Of a stretch of DNA of 16,825 bases, positions 7,523 to 14,400 are shown one piece after another. Both the position numbers and the translations under genes were made by a program. The notes beneath the pieces were generated by a model. That model saw only the letters and a list, made by a program, of their open reading frames with translations, was not told the origin of the DNA and made no database searches. This DNA is from an uncultured Eubacteriales bacterium (GTDB taxonomy: Bacteria; Bacillota; Clostridia; Oscillospirales; Oscillospiraceae): NCBI GenBank assembly GCA_900549865.1, contig URPU01000050.1, positions 1 to 16,825 on the forward strand, written 5' to 3'. The number at the start of each line of letters is the position of its first letter. Within the stretch, counting starts at the first letter, position 1.

Positions 7523-7550
7523 ACGCCCCGGCATCATGCCGGGGCGTTTT
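7523..7550 (+). terminator. Terminator of the Ig-like protein gene
   Basis: ACGCCCCGGC (7523-7532) pairs perfectly with GCCGGGGCGT (7538-7547) and TTTT follows. The next gene's ribosome binding site begins only 7 bases later. Confidence 0.85.
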
Positions 7551-7568
7551 CACAGCGGAGGGATATCA

Positions 7569-8210
7569 ATGCGGATACTGTATACGGATGCGGCGCTGGT
7601 CGTGTGCATAAAACCGGCGGGCGCGCTTTCCACGGATGAGCCGGGCGGCGTGCCCGAGCTTGTGCGCGCGGAGCTTGGCGACGCCGCGGCGGAGGTGCGC
7701 ACGGTGCACCGGCTCGACCGCGTGGTGGGCGGGCTTATGGTGCTGGCACGGTTCGCGCCCGCCGCGTCGGAGCTGAGCCGCCAGATACGCGAGGGCGGCT
7801 TCGGCAAGGAGTATCTCGCTGTCGTCCACGGCGAAACGCCCGCGCGCGGGGAGCTTAAAGACCTCCTCTGGCGCGACAAGGCGCGGAGGATGACCTTCGT
7901 CGTACAGGAGCGGGCGAAGGGCGTGCAGGACGCGTCGCTTGAATACGAAACACTGGCGCGCGCCGGGGATATGAGCAAGCTGCGCATAGTCCTGCACACG
8001 GGGCGCACGCACCAGATACGCTGTCAGTTCGCCGCGCACGGCCACCCGCTGCTTGGCGACAGGAAGTACGGCCTGCCGGACGACGGCACGGACGGCATCG
8101 CCCTGTGGTCGCACAGCCTGACGTTTACCCATCCTGAAAGCGGCATGCCCATGTCCTTCACGGCGGAGCCGCCGCAGGCGTACCCGTGGACGCTGTTCTG
8201 GCTGCCGTAA
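7569..8210 (+). CDS. RluA family RNA pseudouridine synthase
   Basis: The protein isomerises uridine to pseudouridine in ribosomal or transfer RNA, in the cytoplasm. The catalytic motif HRLDR is at 47-51 with the nucleophile Asp50. The second family block, GRTHQIRCQFAAHGHPLLGD, is at 145-164. At 213 residues it is a short form: there is no N-terminal S4 RNA-binding domain. The residues after the catalytic Asp are RVVGGLMVLAR, where most family members have a Thr-Ser-Gly version. ATG 7569 is chosen over upstream in-frame codons because GGAGG (7557-7561) lies 7 bases away and upstream codons would lie in the preceding terminator. No clear promoter is seen between that terminator and the gene, so it may depend on read-through or on a promoter within the end of the upstream gene. 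The target RNA site is unknown. Confidence 0.92.
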   Translation: MRILYTDAALVVCIKPAGALSTDEPGGVPELVRAELGDAAAEVRTVHRLDRVVGGLMVLARFAPAASELSRQIREGGFGKEYLAVVHGETPARGELKDLLWRDKARRMTFVVQERAKGVQDASLEYETLARAGDMSKLRIVLHTGRTHQIRCQFAAHGHPLLGDRKYGLPDDGTDGIALWSHSLTFTHPESGMPMSFTAEPPQAYPWTLFWLP

Positions 8211-8264
8211 ATGTTAACAGATCAAAAATAATACTAAATAATTAAAAATATGGTTATGATCCTG

Positions 8265-8293
8265 TTGCAATGGGAAAACATATACGCTATAAT
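8265..8293 (+). promoter_or_regulatory. Sigma-A-type promoter of plsY
   Basis: TTGCAA (8265-8270), a 17-base spacer and a perfect TATAAT (8288-8293). The predicted start near 8300 leaves a leader of about 30 bases before ATG 8332. Confidence 0.8.
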
Positions 8294-8331
8294 ATACTTA
8301 AAATTTTTTGAACAATTGGCAGGATTTTAAC

Positions 8332-8958
8332 ATGATGATCTTCAAAGGCGTTCTTGCGGCGGTCTGCGCCTATATGCTGGGCTCGCTCAGCATGTCGATA
8401 TGCATTTCAAAATGCGTCATGAATTCCGACGTGCGCGCCCACGGCAGCGGCAATGCCGGGGCGACGAATATGGCGCGCGTGTTCGGGTTGCGGCTGGGCG
8501 TGCTGACGCTGGCCGGGGATATGCTCAAGGCGGCGCTGGCCATGCTGGCCGGGTGGCTGCTGCTGGGCGAATTGGGGCTGTGCATAAGCGGCGCGGCCTG
8601 CCTTGTGGGGCACTGCTTCCCGGTGCTGCATGAGTTTCGCGGGGGGAAGGGCGTTTCCGCCGGGGCGGCCGTCCTGCTGGCGGTGGACTGGCGCGTGCTT
8701 CTGGCGGCCGTGGTCTGCTTTGCAATCTTTGCGCTGCTCAGCCGGAAGGTGTCGCTCGGCTCTCTCGGCGCGGCGGTCATGGGCTTTTGTGCGGCGGCAT
8801 ATCTCGGCGTTTCGACGCCGCGGCTCATCCTCGCGGCCTTTGCGATGCTCATCGTCATGCTGCGCCACAGGGAGAATATCCTGCGCCTCATTGCCGGAAC
8901 GGAGCCGGATTTCAAACCCGCCGGTGAAAAAAAGAAAAAGCCGGAGACGACCGAATGA
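8332..8958 (+). CDS. plsY: Acyl-phosphate:glycerol-3-phosphate acyltransferase PlsY
   Basis: This integral membrane enzyme transfers an acyl group from acyl-phosphate to glycerol-3-phosphate, the first acylation in phospholipid synthesis in most Gram-positive bacteria. The three conserved cytoplasmic motifs are present: AHGSGNAGATN (36-46), GHCFPVLHEFRGGKGVS (93-109) and RHRENILRLIAGTE (178-191). Five membrane segments are expected and the hydrophobic stretches fit. Length is 208 residues, with a basic KKKK tail. ATG 8332 is chosen because AGGA (8321-8324) lies 7 bases upstream. A TTG at 8308 would extend the frame by 8 residues but lies almost at the predicted transcription start. The gene has its own promoter and terminator. 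Confidence 0.95.
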   Translation: MMIFKGVLAAVCAYMLGSLSMSICISKCVMNSDVRAHGSGNAGATNMARVFGLRLGVLTLAGDMLKAALAMLAGWLLLGELGLCISGAACLVGHCFPVLHEFRGGKGVSAGAAVLLAVDWRVLLAAVVCFAIFALLSRKVSLGSLGAAVMGFCAAAYLGVSTPRLILAAFAMLIVMLRHRENILRLIAGTEPDFKPAGEKKKKPETTE

Positions 8959-8972
8959 CGACTATTGATGTG

Positions 8973-9007
8973 AACCCGCCGTATACCGGCGGGTTTTACA
9001 TTTTTTT
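8973..9007 (+). terminator. Terminator of plsY
   Basis: AACCCGCCG (8973-8981) pairs with CGGCGGGTT (8987-8995). TTACATTTTTTT follows. It begins 14 bases after the stop codon. Confidence 0.88.
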
Positions 9008-9030
9008 AACCATTGCGGGCGAGTGCATTG

Positions 9031-9036
9031 TATAAT
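9031..9036 (+). promoter_or_regulatory. -10 element of a candidate promoter for the two-component operon
   Basis: A perfect TATAAT is present. No good -35 is found 16-18 bases upstream (the sequence there is AACCAT or TAACCA). A TTGCGG at 9013-9018 is too close. A weak -35 would fit an activator-dependent promoter, for example autoregulation by the encoded response regulator; that is inference. Confidence 0.4.
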
Positions 9037-9075
9037 ATTAGAATAGTAAAGAAAAGAATGCAGGGGGCAAAATAT

Positions 9076-9759
9076 ATGAATAAGCGCGCTCTTATAGTTG
9101 AGGACGACGTCAACATCGCCGAGCTCCTCCGCCTGTATCTCGGTAAGGACGGGTTTGAGGTCATGATATCTCCCGACGGCGGCAAGGCGAAGTCCATGTT
9201 CGACCTTTTCCAGCCGGACGTCGTGCTGCTTGACATCATGCTGCCCGTGAAGGACGGCTGGCAGGTATGCCGCGAGATAAGGGAGAAGTCCTCAACGCCC
9301 ATAATCATGCTCACGGCCAAGGGCGAGACGACCGACAAGATAAACGGCCTTGAAATGGGGGCGGACGACTATGTCACGAAGCCCTTCGACGTCAAGGAGC
9401 TTATCGCCCGCGTCCACGCCGTTATGCGCCGCACGGATGCTGACGCGCCTGTGGACAAAAAGCTCGTTTTCGACAAGCTCGTCATCAATCTCGACTCGTA
9501 TGAGCTTATCGTGGACGGGAAGAAGGTGGACACCCCGCCTAAAGAGATGGAGCTGCTTTATCACCTCGCCTCCTCGCCGAACCGCGTTTTCACGAGGAAT
9601 CAGCTTCTCGACGAGGTGTGGGGCTTTGACTACTTCGGCGACTCGCGCACGGTCGATGTGCACATAAAGCGCCTGAGAGAGAAGCTCGAAGGCGTGTCGG
9701 ATAAGTGGAGTCTCAAAACCGTCTGGGGCGTCGGATATAAGTTCGAGGTCACGGACTGA
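9076..9759 (+). CDS. OmpR-family response regulator
   Basis: This cytoplasmic transcription factor is activated by phosphotransfer from the adjacent kinase. The receiver domain (about 3-115) has the acidic pair in VEDDVN, the phosphoacceptor Asp53 in LLDIMLPVKDGW, the conserved Thr in IIMLTAKGE and the Lys in VTKPFDVKELIARV. The C-terminal winged helix (about 130-225) carries PPKEMELLYHLASSPNRVFT and SRTVDVHIKRLREKL. Length is 227 residues, standard. ATG 9076 has AGGGGG 8 bases upstream; an upstream in-frame extension would overlap the promoter region. The kinase gene starts 5 bases after the stop, so the two are co-transcribed. Confidence 0.95.
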   Translation: MNKRALIVEDDVNIAELLRLYLGKDGFEVMISPDGGKAKSMFDLFQPDVVLLDIMLPVKDGWQVCREIREKSSTPIIMLTAKGETTDKINGLEMGADDYVTKPFDVKELIARVHAVMRRTDADAPVDKKLVFDKLVINLDSYELIVDGKKVDTPPKEMELLYHLASSPNRVFTRNQLLDEVWGFDYFGDSRTVDVHIKRLREKLEGVSDKWSLKTVWGVGYKFEVTD

Positions 9760-9764
9760 GTCTG

Positions 9765-11201
9765 ATGAAGAGCATATATCTGCGGAACTTTGTCGCCACG
9801 GCGATAATGGTTTCGGTCTGCTTTCTTATCGTGGCCTGCTCCTTCGTCGGCATCGGGCGCAACTACCTCATCAGCGAGTACCGCGAGGATATGGTCAACT
9901 CCGCGCGCGAGGTGTCGCGCACGGCCGCGGCCATCGCGCAGAACAACTCCCTCAACAGCTGGATACTCAGCATGACGCTCAGCTCCGTGTCGAATTCCAC
10001 GGGCAATCAGGTCATGGTCGCAGATCCGGACGGCGTCGTCGTCACCTGCTCCGACCGTTCGCCCGTGTGTGAGCATATGGGTTATCACATGCCGGAGGAT
10101 GTGCTGCACCAGCTTCGTGCCAACGGCGCGATAAACCAGATAACCAATCTCGGCGGGCTTTATGACAGCAACCGTTACGTTGTCGCCCAGCCGATAAAGC
10201 TTGCAGCCACGGATGAGATACTGGGCTATGTTTTCGTCACGAATGTGATAGACAACATGCTCGGCGCGTGGTCTACATTCCTCAGCATCGCGGCTGTCGT
10301 CACGATGGCTGTGTTTATCGCCGCGCTTGCTATTTCGCTGGTCTACTCCAAGCGTATGGCGCGGCCGCTGGATGAGATGGCCGCCGCCTCGCGCAAGTTC
10401 GCCCGCGGCGACTTCTCCGTGCGCGTCAAGCAGGAGGAGGACCCCACGGACGAGATGGGCGCGCTGATAGACTCGTTCAATAAAATGGCGGATTCGCTTG
10501 AAATGGCGGAGGCGCGGAGGAGCGAGTTCATTGCCAACATCTCGCATGAGCTGCGCACGCCCATGACCACCATATCCGGCTTTGCCGACGGCATCCTCGA
10601 CGGGACCATCCCCAAGGAGGACGAGGAAAAATACCTGCGCTCCATAAGGGATGAGACGCGCCGTCTCTCCCGCCTCGTGCGCGACATGCTGGACGTTTCC
10701 CAGACGCGCGCCCATGCCGCCGACCCCAGCCGCCGCACGGTGTTCGACCTGACGGAGCTTGTGCTTCAGACGCTTTTGAGCTTTGAGACCCGCGCGACGA
10801 AGAAGAAGCTGGACGTTGACCCGCAGCTTCCGGATAATCACATAATGGTGCGCGCGGATAAGGACGCGATAACCCAGGTCATATATAACCTGCTGGATAA
10901 CGCCGTGAAGTTCGCCCATGAGGGCACGTGCATCACGCTTCGGCTGTATAAGGACGATGGGAAGGCCTACGTCTCCGTCAAGGACTGCGGCGAAACTATC
11001 CCCCCGGACGATCTGCCCTTTATATTCGACCGCTTCCATAAGTCCGACCGTTCGCGCAGTCTGGATAAGAACGGCGTCGGGCTGGGGCTGTATCTGGTCA
11101 AGACCATCATAAACAGCCACGACGAGGACATCGCCGTGCGCAGCGAGGACGGCGTGACGGAATTCGTGTTCACGCTGCCGCTGGCGGAACGCAGTAAATA
11201 A
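9765..11201 (+). CDS. Sensor histidine kinase (HAMP, HisKA, HATPase)
   Basis: The predicted layout is a first membrane segment at about 10-32, an extracytoplasmic sensor region to about 165, a second membrane segment at about 168-192, HAMP to about 245, then the kinase core. The phosphoacceptor is His261 in ANISHELRTPM. The N box is NLLDNAVKF. The F/G2 region FIFDRFHKSDRSR and GVGLGLYLVK is present. The G1 box reads DCGETIP instead of the usual DxGxGI, so its second glycine is replaced by Thr. This may alter nucleotide binding but does not by itself show loss of activity. The gene is 5 bases downstream of the response regulator and 24 bases upstream of an HtrA protease. That order resembles envelope-stress systems such as CssRS or CiaRH with HtrA. 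The stimulus is not known. Confidence 0.93.
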   Translation: MKSIYLRNFVATAIMVSVCFLIVACSFVGIGRNYLISEYREDMVNSAREVSRTAAAIAQNNSLNSWILSMTLSSVSNSTGNQVMVADPDGVVVTCSDRSPVCEHMGYHMPEDVLHQLRANGAINQITNLGGLYDSNRYVVAQPIKLAATDEILGYVFVTNVIDNMLGAWSTFLSIAAVVTMAVFIAALAISLVYSKRMARPLDEMAAASRKFARGDFSVRVKQEEDPTDEMGALIDSFNKMADSLEMAEARRSEFIANISHELRTPMTTISGFADGILDGTIPKEDEEKYLRSIRDETRRLSRLVRDMLDVSQTRAHAADPSRRTVFDLTELVLQTLLSFETRATKKKLDVDPQLPDNHIMVRADKDAITQVIYNLLDNAVKFAHEGTCITLRLYKDDGKAYVSVKDCGETIPPDDLPFIFDRFHKSDRSRSLDKNGVGLGLYLVKTIINSHDEDIAVRSEDGVTEFVFTLPLAERSK

Positions 11202-11225
11202 ATATCATCATATCGAGGGATCTGT

Positions 11226-12515
11226 ATGAGCAGTAATAACTGGTATAGCGGCGCGGGCTGGTATGAGCCGCTGCACGGCGAAGAGAAGCCGAAAAAGCGC
11301 AGAAAAAAGGGCGGCTGGACGCCGGCGCGCATCGGCGGGATCATAGTGCTGGTGCTCGTCCTCATTGCGGGCACGTCGCTCATGTTCTCAAACTCCGGCA
11401 GCAGCGTCAGCGTCATTTGGAACAAGGACGGCAAAAGCGGCTCGTGGAGCAGCGGGAGCGACGAGCTCCCGGAGGACTTCAACGACTTTTTTGACAGCTA
11501 CTATGAAAGCACCGACACAGAGTCGGCCGAGATAAACATCCCCACCGTCTCGCTCGACACCGATTTCAGCGTGACGCTTGAAAAGCCCGGCGAGCAGGAG
11601 TTGAGCCTCAAGGAGCTTTACAGCGACTGCGCGCAGTCCATCGTCGCCATATACGGCTATATCGACGGGCAGAGCGGCTATTACTGGGGCACGGGCGTCA
11701 TCCTCAGCGAGGACGGCCTTATCTTAACGAACACGCACGTCGTCAGCGGCTGCGACAGCGCCACGGTGCAGCTTTCCGACAATACCGAGTATGAGGCGAA
11801 GCTTGTCGGCGCGGATGAGCTGAGCGATATCGCGGTGCTCAAAATAGAGGCGAGCGGGCTTAAAGCCGCGCGCTTCGGGGAAAGCCGTGATCTGGCCGTC
11901 GGCGATAAGGTCGCCGCGATAGGCAACCCCCTCGGCGAGACCTTCCGCCTCACGCTGACAGACGGCATAATCTCCGCGATAGAGCGCGGCATAAGCTACA
12001 AGGGTCACAGCATGACCCTTTTGCAGACGAACACCGCCATAAACGAGGGCAACTCCGGCGGCGCGCTGTTCAATATGTACGGGCAGGTGATAGGCATCAC
12101 CAACATGAAGATGATGTCCTCCTACTCCAGCATTGAGGGCATCGGCTTCGCCATCCCCTCCGCCACGGCGTGCAGCATCGCAAATTCGCTCATAAAATAC
12201 GGCGAGATCTGGGGGCGGCCGTCCATCGGCATCACCGTCGGCGCAATACCCAAGAACGTGCTGGAGCATTATGACCTCCCGCAGGGGCTTTACGTTTCCG
12301 CCGTGCAGGCCGGTTCCGACGCGGAGAAGGAGGGCATACAGCCCGGCGATATAATCACCGCCGTGAACTATCAGCCCGTCACCACGACGGATGAGGTCAA
12401 CGACATCAAAAACAGCCTCGCCGTCGGCGACATCATGATCTTCGACATCTGGCGAAACGGCGAAACGATGGAGATCGAAGTCGTCCTGATGGACACGAAC
12501 GACGTGTATAAATAA
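11226..12515 (+). CDS. htrA: HtrA/DegP-like membrane-anchored serine protease with PDZ domain
   Basis: A basic cytoplasmic N-terminus (KPKKRRKK at about 21-28) leads into one membrane anchor at about 36-55. A Ser/Gly- and acid-rich linker follows, then the trypsin-like domain. The catalytic triad is visible: His171 in TNTHVV, Asp201 in LSDIAVL and Ser277 in EGNSGGAL. A single PDZ domain fills the C-terminus (about 345-425: GLYVSAVQAGSDAEKEGIQ, PGDIITAVNY). Length is 429 residues, normal for Gram-positive HtrA. The enzyme would degrade or refold misfolded proteins at the outer face of the membrane. GAGGGA lies 5 bases before ATG 11226. The 24-base gap to the kinase gene has no terminator, so it is likely the third gene of the two-component operon and perhaps its target. 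Confidence 0.95.
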   Translation: MSSNNWYSGAGWYEPLHGEEKPKKRRKKGGWTPARIGGIIVLVLVLIAGTSLMFSNSGSSVSVIWNKDGKSGSWSSGSDELPEDFNDFFDSYYESTDTESAEINIPTVSLDTDFSVTLEKPGEQELSLKELYSDCAQSIVAIYGYIDGQSGYYWGTGVILSEDGLILTNTHVVSGCDSATVQLSDNTEYEAKLVGADELSDIAVLKIEASGLKAARFGESRDLAVGDKVAAIGNPLGETFRLTLTDGIISAIERGISYKGHSMTLLQTNTAINEGNSGGALFNMYGQVIGITNMKMMSSYSSIEGIGFAIPSATACSIANSLIKYGEIWGRPSIGITVGAIPKNVLEHYDLPQGLYVSAVQAGSDAEKEGIQPGDIITAVNYQPVTTTDEVNDIKNSLAVGDIMIFDIWRNGETMEIEVVLMDTNDVYK

Positions 12516-12534
12516 GCGTTTATTATGAATTTGC

Positions 12535-12573
12535 CTCCCCCGCCTTTCCGCATGGAAGGGCGGGGGAGTTTTT
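12535..12573 (+). terminator. Terminator of the two-component/htrA operon
   Basis: A 15-bp stem with one G-T pair (12535-12549 with 12554-12568) and a GCAT loop is followed by TTTTT. It begins 20 bases after the htrA stop. Confidence 0.9.
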
Positions 12574-12678
12574 GTGCCGAAAAAGCGTTTTCCGGCGGCG
12601 GAGTTCGACAGAATACACGATTTGTTCACATTTTGTCCCGCGCGGCTTTTACACTTTGACAAAATGCGTAAATAACTC

Positions 12679-12707
12679 TTGCAATCGCGCCGCGGCTGTG
12701 ATATATT
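12679..12707 (+). promoter_or_regulatory. Promoter of the riboswitch-symporter unit
   Basis: TTGCAA (12679-12684), a 17-base spacer and TATATT (12702-12707). The predicted start near 12714 is about 60 bases before the aptamer and about 225 bases before the coding start. Confidence 0.7.
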
Positions 12708-12770
12708 GTCCACACAACATAATATTCCATCGAAGTATGCAGGATCTTTTTGGAGACTGTGTGCGGAGGA

Positions 12771-12848
12771 AACTCTGGAGAATCCCTATTTTGGGTGCCG
12801 AAGGTGCAAGGTCGCAAGACCGAATCTCTCAGGCCAAAGGACAGAGCG
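12771..12848 (+). ncRNA. Glycine riboswitch, single aptamer
   Basis: The sequence matches the second aptamer of the classic tandem glycine riboswitch. It has CTCTGGAGA at 12773-12781, a CCC/GGG stem (12784-12795), the core TGCCGAAGGTGCAAG, a GGTC-GCAA-GACC hairpin (12810-12821) and CTCTCAGGCCAAAGGACAGAG at 12826-12846. P1 forms between CTCTG (12773-12777) and CAGAG (12842-12846). No complete first aptamer precedes it; the region 12740-12770 may hold a reduced partner stem. A terminator follows at 12891. In known examples before transporters or gcvT genes, glycine binding increases expression. Directly downstream is an amino-acid symporter, which fits. Confidence 0.9.
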
Positions 12849-12890
12849 GGTGTACGGCATGTTTTTTAAACTGCCTGTGTCCTATCCAGA

Positions 12891-12921
12891 GTTGCTGTTT
12901 TGCCGGCAACTTTATTTTTTT
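12891..12921 (+). terminator. Riboswitch-controlled leader terminator
   Basis: GTTGCTG (12891-12897) pairs with CGGCAAC (12904-12910) with one G-T pair and a 6-base loop. TTTATTTTTTT follows at 12911-12921. It lies between the glycine aptamer and the symporter's ribosome binding site, so it is the probable expression platform. CTGTGTCCT at 12875-12883 can pair with AGGACAGAG at 12838-12846 in the aptamer's 3' strand, giving a possible alternative fold. Confidence 0.75.
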
Positions 12922-12937
12922 ATCAGGAGGAATCAGC

Positions 12938-14320
12938 ATGTCGTTACTCAGCATCGTACAGAAAATCAATATGTATCTTTCGGACTATATCCTTATAGTC
13001 CTGCTCATCGGCACGGGCATCTTCTTCTCGGTCAAGACGCGCTTTGTGCAGGTGCGCTGCTTCAAGGAGGGGTGGAACAAGACCTTCGGCAACTTCTCCC
13101 TTCACGGCGGCAAGCAGGAAAGCGGCATAAGCTCGTTTCAGGCGCTGGCCACGGCGATCGCCGCGCAGGTCGGCACGGGCAATATAATCGGCGCGTCCGG
13201 CGCTATCCTCATCGGCGGCCCCGGCGCGATCTTCTGGATGTGGATAATCGCCTTCTTCGGCATGGCCACGATATATTCAGAGGCCGTCCTCGCGCAGGAG
13301 ACGCGTGAGGTCAAGCCTGACGGCACGGTGCACGGCGGCCCGGTGTACTACATCAAAAAGGCGTTCCCCAACGGCTTCGGCAAGTTCCTTGCGGGCTTCT
13401 TTGCCGTGGCGATAATCCTTGCCCTCGGCTTCATGGGCTGCATGGTCCAGTCCAACTCCATCGGCGAGACCTGCTCCAACGCGCTGGGCATTCCCGCGTG
13501 GGTCATCGGCATCGTCGTCACGATCATTGCAGCCGTCATCTTCCTTGGCGGCGTCCAGCGTATCGCCTCCGTCACGGAAAAGCTCGTACCGTTGATGGCG
13601 GTGCTGTATATCGCAGGCGGCTTTATCGTTCTCATCGCGCGCATCAAGTACGTGCCTGAGACCATCGGCATGATTTTCAAGTACGCTTTTATGCCCAACG
13701 CCATCATCGGCGGCAGCCTCGGCTACGCCCTCAAGACGGCGATAAGCCAGGGCGTCAAGAGGGGACTTTTCTCCAATGAAGCCGGCATGGGCTCCACGCC
13801 GCACGCGCACGCCATGGCGAACGTCAAAAAGCCGCACGATCAGGGCGTTGTCGCCATGATAGGCCTCTTCTTCGACACCTTCGTTGTCCTCACGATGACG
13901 GCGCTCGTCGTTATCTCCACGCTCTACGCCGGCGACGGCGTGCTCGCCTCCGGTGCGGCGGACGGCATTGCCAAGACGAACATGGCGCAGCTTGCCTTCG
14001 GCATGATCTTCGGCGACAAGTTCGGCCCGCTGTTCGTGGCGATATGCCTGTTCTTCTTCGCGTTCTCCACTGTGCTCAGCTGGAACCTCTTCGGCAAGAT
14101 AAACGTTGAATACCTCTTCGGCAAGAAGGCCGTTCCGGCTTACTCCGTGCTGGCGCTGGGCTTCATCTTCCTCGGCTCCTGCCTCTCCAATGACCTTGTG
14201 TGGGAGCTGACGGACATGTTCAACCAGCTCATGGTCATCCCCAACGTCATCGCGCTCATCGCGCTTTCGTCCCTCGTCGCCGCCGCGGCGAAGTCCGACA
14301 GCGAGACGCGGCTCAAGTAA
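12938..14320 (+). CDS. agcS: Na+:alanine/glycine symporter (AgcS family)
   Basis: This integral membrane sodium symporter (family TC 2.A.25) imports alanine or glycine. About 10-11 membrane segments are expected. The signature FQALATAIAAQVGTGNIIGA (67-86), then GGPGAIFWMW, is clear. A second conserved block, GLFSNEAGMGSTPHAHA, lies near 275-290. Length is 460 residues, normal. ATG 12938 has AGGAGG 7 bases upstream. The long in-frame upstream extension runs through the riboswitch and is not coding. The glycine riboswitch strongly suggests that glycine is the physiological substrate, or at least the controlling signal. The AgcS call is very firm; the choice between glycine and alanine as substrate rests on context. 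Confidence 0.95.
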   Translation: MSLLSIVQKINMYLSDYILIVLLIGTGIFFSVKTRFVQVRCFKEGWNKTFGNFSLHGGKQESGISSFQALATAIAAQVGTGNIIGASGAILIGGPGAIFWMWIIAFFGMATIYSEAVLAQETREVKPDGTVHGGPVYYIKKAFPNGFGKFLAGFFAVAIILALGFMGCMVQSNSIGETCSNALGIPAWVIGIVVTIIAAVIFLGGVQRIASVTEKLVPLMAVLYIAGGFIVLIARIKYVPETIGMIFKYAFMPNAIIGGSLGYALKTAISQGVKRGLFSNEAGMGSTPHAHAMANVKKPHDQGVVAMIGLFFDTFVVLTMTALVVISTLYAGDGVLASGAADGIAKTNMAQLAFGMIFGDKFGPLFVAICLFFFAFSTVLSWNLFGKINVEYLFGKKAVPAYSVLALGFIFLGSCLSNDLVWELTDMFNQLMVIPNVIALIALSSLVAAAAKSDSETRLK

Positions 14321-14356
14321 TAACGCGTATATAAAACTTATAATAAAACCACCTCA

Positions 14357-14380
14357 TGCGCCCGCTGAAAAGCGGGCGCA
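14357..14380 (+). terminator. Hairpin after the symporter gene, probable terminator without a T run
   Basis: TGCGCCCGCT (14357-14366) and AGCGGGCGCA (14371-14380) form a perfect 10-bp stem with a GAAA loop, 36 bases after the symporter stop. No T run follows on the plus strand (GTATATCATA). It may end transcription weakly, protect the messenger's 3' end, or allow read-through into the regulator gene 20 bases further on. Confidence 0.5.
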
Positions 14381-14400
14381 GTATATCATAGGAGAATTTT

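Noticed and set aside
9013..9018. TTGCGG as -35 for the TATAAT at 9031
   Set aside because: The spacer would be only 12 bases, too short for a sigma-A promoter.
9630..11120. A 496-residue minus-strand frame opposite the histidine kinase
   Set aside because: The composition is shadow-like (His, Arg, Ala, Gly) and the kinase frame on the plus strand is certain.
12572..12937. A 122-residue N-terminal extension of the symporter
   Set aside because: It would translate the promoter, the riboswitch and the terminator. The strong RBS before ATG 12938 gives a normal-length AgcS protein.
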